Source: CAYRSS01 sp964426945 (GTDB lineage Bacteria > Planctomycetota > Phycisphaerae > UBA1845). Taken from it: a stretch of DNA of 17,567 nt. Each line of letters begins with the position of its first letter. The stretch's first letter is position 1. This document shows positions 16,447 through 17,567 of this stretch, piece after piece. Below the pieces are notes generated by a model. That model was not told the origin of the DNA, made no database searches, and saw only the letters and a program-made list of their open reading frames with translations. The stretch lies in contig CAYRSS010000070.1 in NCBI GenBank assembly GCA_964426945.1, positions 1 through 17,567 of the forward strand, read 5' to 3'. The position numbers were made by a program, and so were the translations under genes.

Positions 16447-16849
16447 GGGTTAGGTTCCTGGATCGGCCTTCGTTGGAGGATCGAAAAGCACGCGTCGCAC
16501 GCTGTTCAGGCTAGGATATAAGTCACGCGGCGATCCGATTTTTCTTCTTGACCACGTGGAATCGCGCGTCACGACCCGCGAAACCCGCGGATGCTCGGAC
16601 GTTCACGCCGGCGGCGCAGGTCCGGATTTGAAAGGGCTTGTGCGCAGCAGTGTCACCGCGTGGCACTCGCATGCGCCTCGGTATTTGACGAGGCTGGCGC
16701 GCGTGCCGGCGACAGCGACTGCGCGGCGCAGTCATGCCGTGCGGGGTGTGAGGTCTGGGAGGGCGGGCAATGCCCCGGGAGCTGCCGGTCGTAGGGATTG
16801 CGCCGACAGGGGCGCGCCAAGCGGCGCCGGGGGATCGTGTTGGTGGGGG
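16447..16849. other. Flagellin upstream region (403 bases, no gene)
   Basis: It must contain the flagellin promoter. Possible elements on the minus strand are an AT-rich TTATATCC at about 16513-16520, and TCAAGAAG followed by GCCG at about 16529-16553, a poor match to sigma-28. Neither is convincing. A 5-bp GCGCC/GGCGC hairpin (16814-16827) just after the IF2_N gene lacks a T-tract. Open frames on the plus strand here have arginine-rich, family-free translations and were not accepted. Confidence 0.4.
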
Positions 16850-17068
16850 CTAGTCGTCGGGCTGGTCGGCGGGGAGGGGTGACGCAGGCTCGCCGGCCTG
16901 TGCGGCTGGAGCCGGAAACCACCCACGCGCCTGGGCGGCCTGGGCCGGCGTCAGCCGGGTGATGCTGTTCTGGGCGGCGACCCCCTCGGCCCGGCAACGG
17001 TCGACGAGCTGGCGGGAGGTGATCCCGAGCTCGCGGGCGAGTTCCTTGATTTTCGGACCCTTCTTCAT
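16850..17068 (-). CDS. Small stand-alone IF-2 N-terminal (IF2_N-like) domain protein
   Basis: A 72-residue protein from ATG 17068. Residues about 5-50 (KIKELARELGITSRQLVDRC, then RAEGVAAQNSITRLTPAQAA) match the IF2_N fold found repeated at the N-terminus of translation initiation factor IF-2. The tail (about 52-72) is proline/alanine/aspartate-rich and looks disordered. There is no GTPase domain downstream, so this is not a complete infB. The frame is open to 17128; the inner ATG is preferred because the domain starts there, although only a weak GGGG precedes it. It lies 84 bases downstream of the rRNA terminator on the same strand. Function unknown; a ribosome- or RNA-related role is an inference from the domain and location. 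Confidence 0.7.
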   Translation of the reverse strand: MKKGPKIKELARELGITSRQLVDRCRAEGVAAQNSITRLTPAQAAQARGWFPAPAAQAGEPASPLPADQPDD

Positions 17069-17152
17069 CGATTGCCCCGGTCGGCGGGGGACGGGAATAC
17101 GCCCCCGGGCCCCGCTGCAGTACGGCACGAGACCTGGCGAGGGCTGCGCATG

Positions 17153-17177
17153 AAAAAAGGCCCGCGTACGGGCCTTT
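17153..17177 (-). terminator. Intrinsic terminator of the 16S rRNA transcript
   Basis: On the minus strand a perfect 9-bp stem AAAGGCCCG/CGGGCCTTT (17177-17169 with 17164-17156), a 4-base TACG loop, then a run of T (six in total including the stem end, to 17153). It lies 144 bases after the 16S 3' end with no tRNA or other rRNA between. It is the best canonical terminator in the window. Confidence 0.9.
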
Positions 17178-17218
17178 GCTCATCGCTCTTTGCTAAGTGA
17201 AGGGGTTTGCCGTCGGGC

Positions 17219-17305
17219 CCGGGACTCGCATCCCGGACTCGCTCGCTCCGAATGGGGCGAGCCGAAAATGTGCTGACCTCTGTTCACGGCCGCTTGGCGG
17301 CCGTG
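17219..17305 (-). other. Hairpin-rich 16S trailer
   Basis: Three strong stems sit between the 16S 3' end and the terminator: CACGGCCGC/GCGGCCGTG (17285-17305, 9 bp, 3-base loop), a 9-bp stem with one G-U pair and GAAT-type loop (17241-17262), and CCGGGA/TCCCGG (17219-17236). A short TCTAGA pair (17306-17322) abuts the mature 3' end. They probably guide rRNA 3' processing. No tRNA cloverleaf or T-loop sequence was found. Confidence 0.5.
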
Positions 17306-17318
17306 TCTAGAAATCCTC

Positions 17319-17567
<249 letters not shown>

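Noticed and set aside
16513..16553. Sigma-28 or sigma-70 type promoter for flagellin
   Set aside because: Only partial matches (TCAAGAAG/GCCG, TTATAT) with poor spacing; mentioned as possibilities but not called.
16661..16675. Sigma-54-like TGGCAC followed by ATGC on the plus strand
   Set aside because: The GG-GC spacing is one base short and it points away from the flagellin gene, toward no accepted plus-strand gene.
16556..16882. Plus-strand open frame between flagellin and the IF2_N gene
   Set aside because: Arginine/glycine-rich translation with no recognisable motif, in high-GC DNA where long chance frames are common, and it overlaps the end of the IF2_N gene on the other strand.
17184..17196. 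boxA-like CGCTCTTTGCTAAG
   Set aside because: It is on the strand opposite to the rRNA transcript and only resembles the antitermination consensus.

Overview
This high-GC window most likely comes from a member of the Planctomycetota. Three things point that way. A 16S rRNA gene is followed by an intrinsic terminator and protein genes instead of tRNA/23S/5S. There is a secreted protein with a C-terminal type I dockerin. A free-standing IF-2 N-terminal-like domain lies next to the rRNA gene. The assignment is inferred from these traits; no database comparison was possible.

Layout. Positions 1-6967 hold a phosphate-starvation locus, all on the minus strand and read from right to left: phoB, phoR, pstS, pstC, pstA, pstB (pstB runs off the left edge). 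phoB/phoR and pstC/pstA overlap by 4 bases (ATGA). Two operator arrays, one upstream of phoB (6929-6967) and one between phoR and pstS (4078-4116), each contain four TTAACG-like hexamers at an exact 11-base period, the geometry of PhoB/PhoP binding sites. This is the clearest regulatory signal in the window and suggests autoregulation of phoBR plus a separate phosphate-responsive promoter for pstSCAB.

Positions 6991-10466 (minus strand) hold an MgtC/SapB-family membrane protein, a 1-pyrroline-5-carboxylate dehydrogenase 15 bases upstream of it, and a secreted dockerin protein. On the plus strand, 10762-12465 encodes a UbiB/ABC1-type atypical kinase and 12725-13666 an HDOD-domain protein. The HDOD gene converges on a minus-strand PilZ-receiver-Hpt protein (13684-14790) whose Hpt domain lacks the phosphorylatable histidine. 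Upstream of it on the same strand is a flagellin (14974-16446); the two are separated by a strong nested inverted repeat. The right end holds a small IF2_N-domain protein (16850-17068), a rho-independent terminator, a hairpin-rich trailer and the 3' end of 16S rRNA (minus strand, off the right edge).

How the parts work together. PstS captures phosphate, PstCA/PstB import it, and PhoR/PhoB sense limitation and induce the set. MgtC may connect to this system, since its Salmonella homologue acts on PhoR. The HDOD, PilZ-REC-Hpt and flagellin genes suggest a small signalling/motility neighbourhood. No mobile element, CRISPR array or tRNA was seen.
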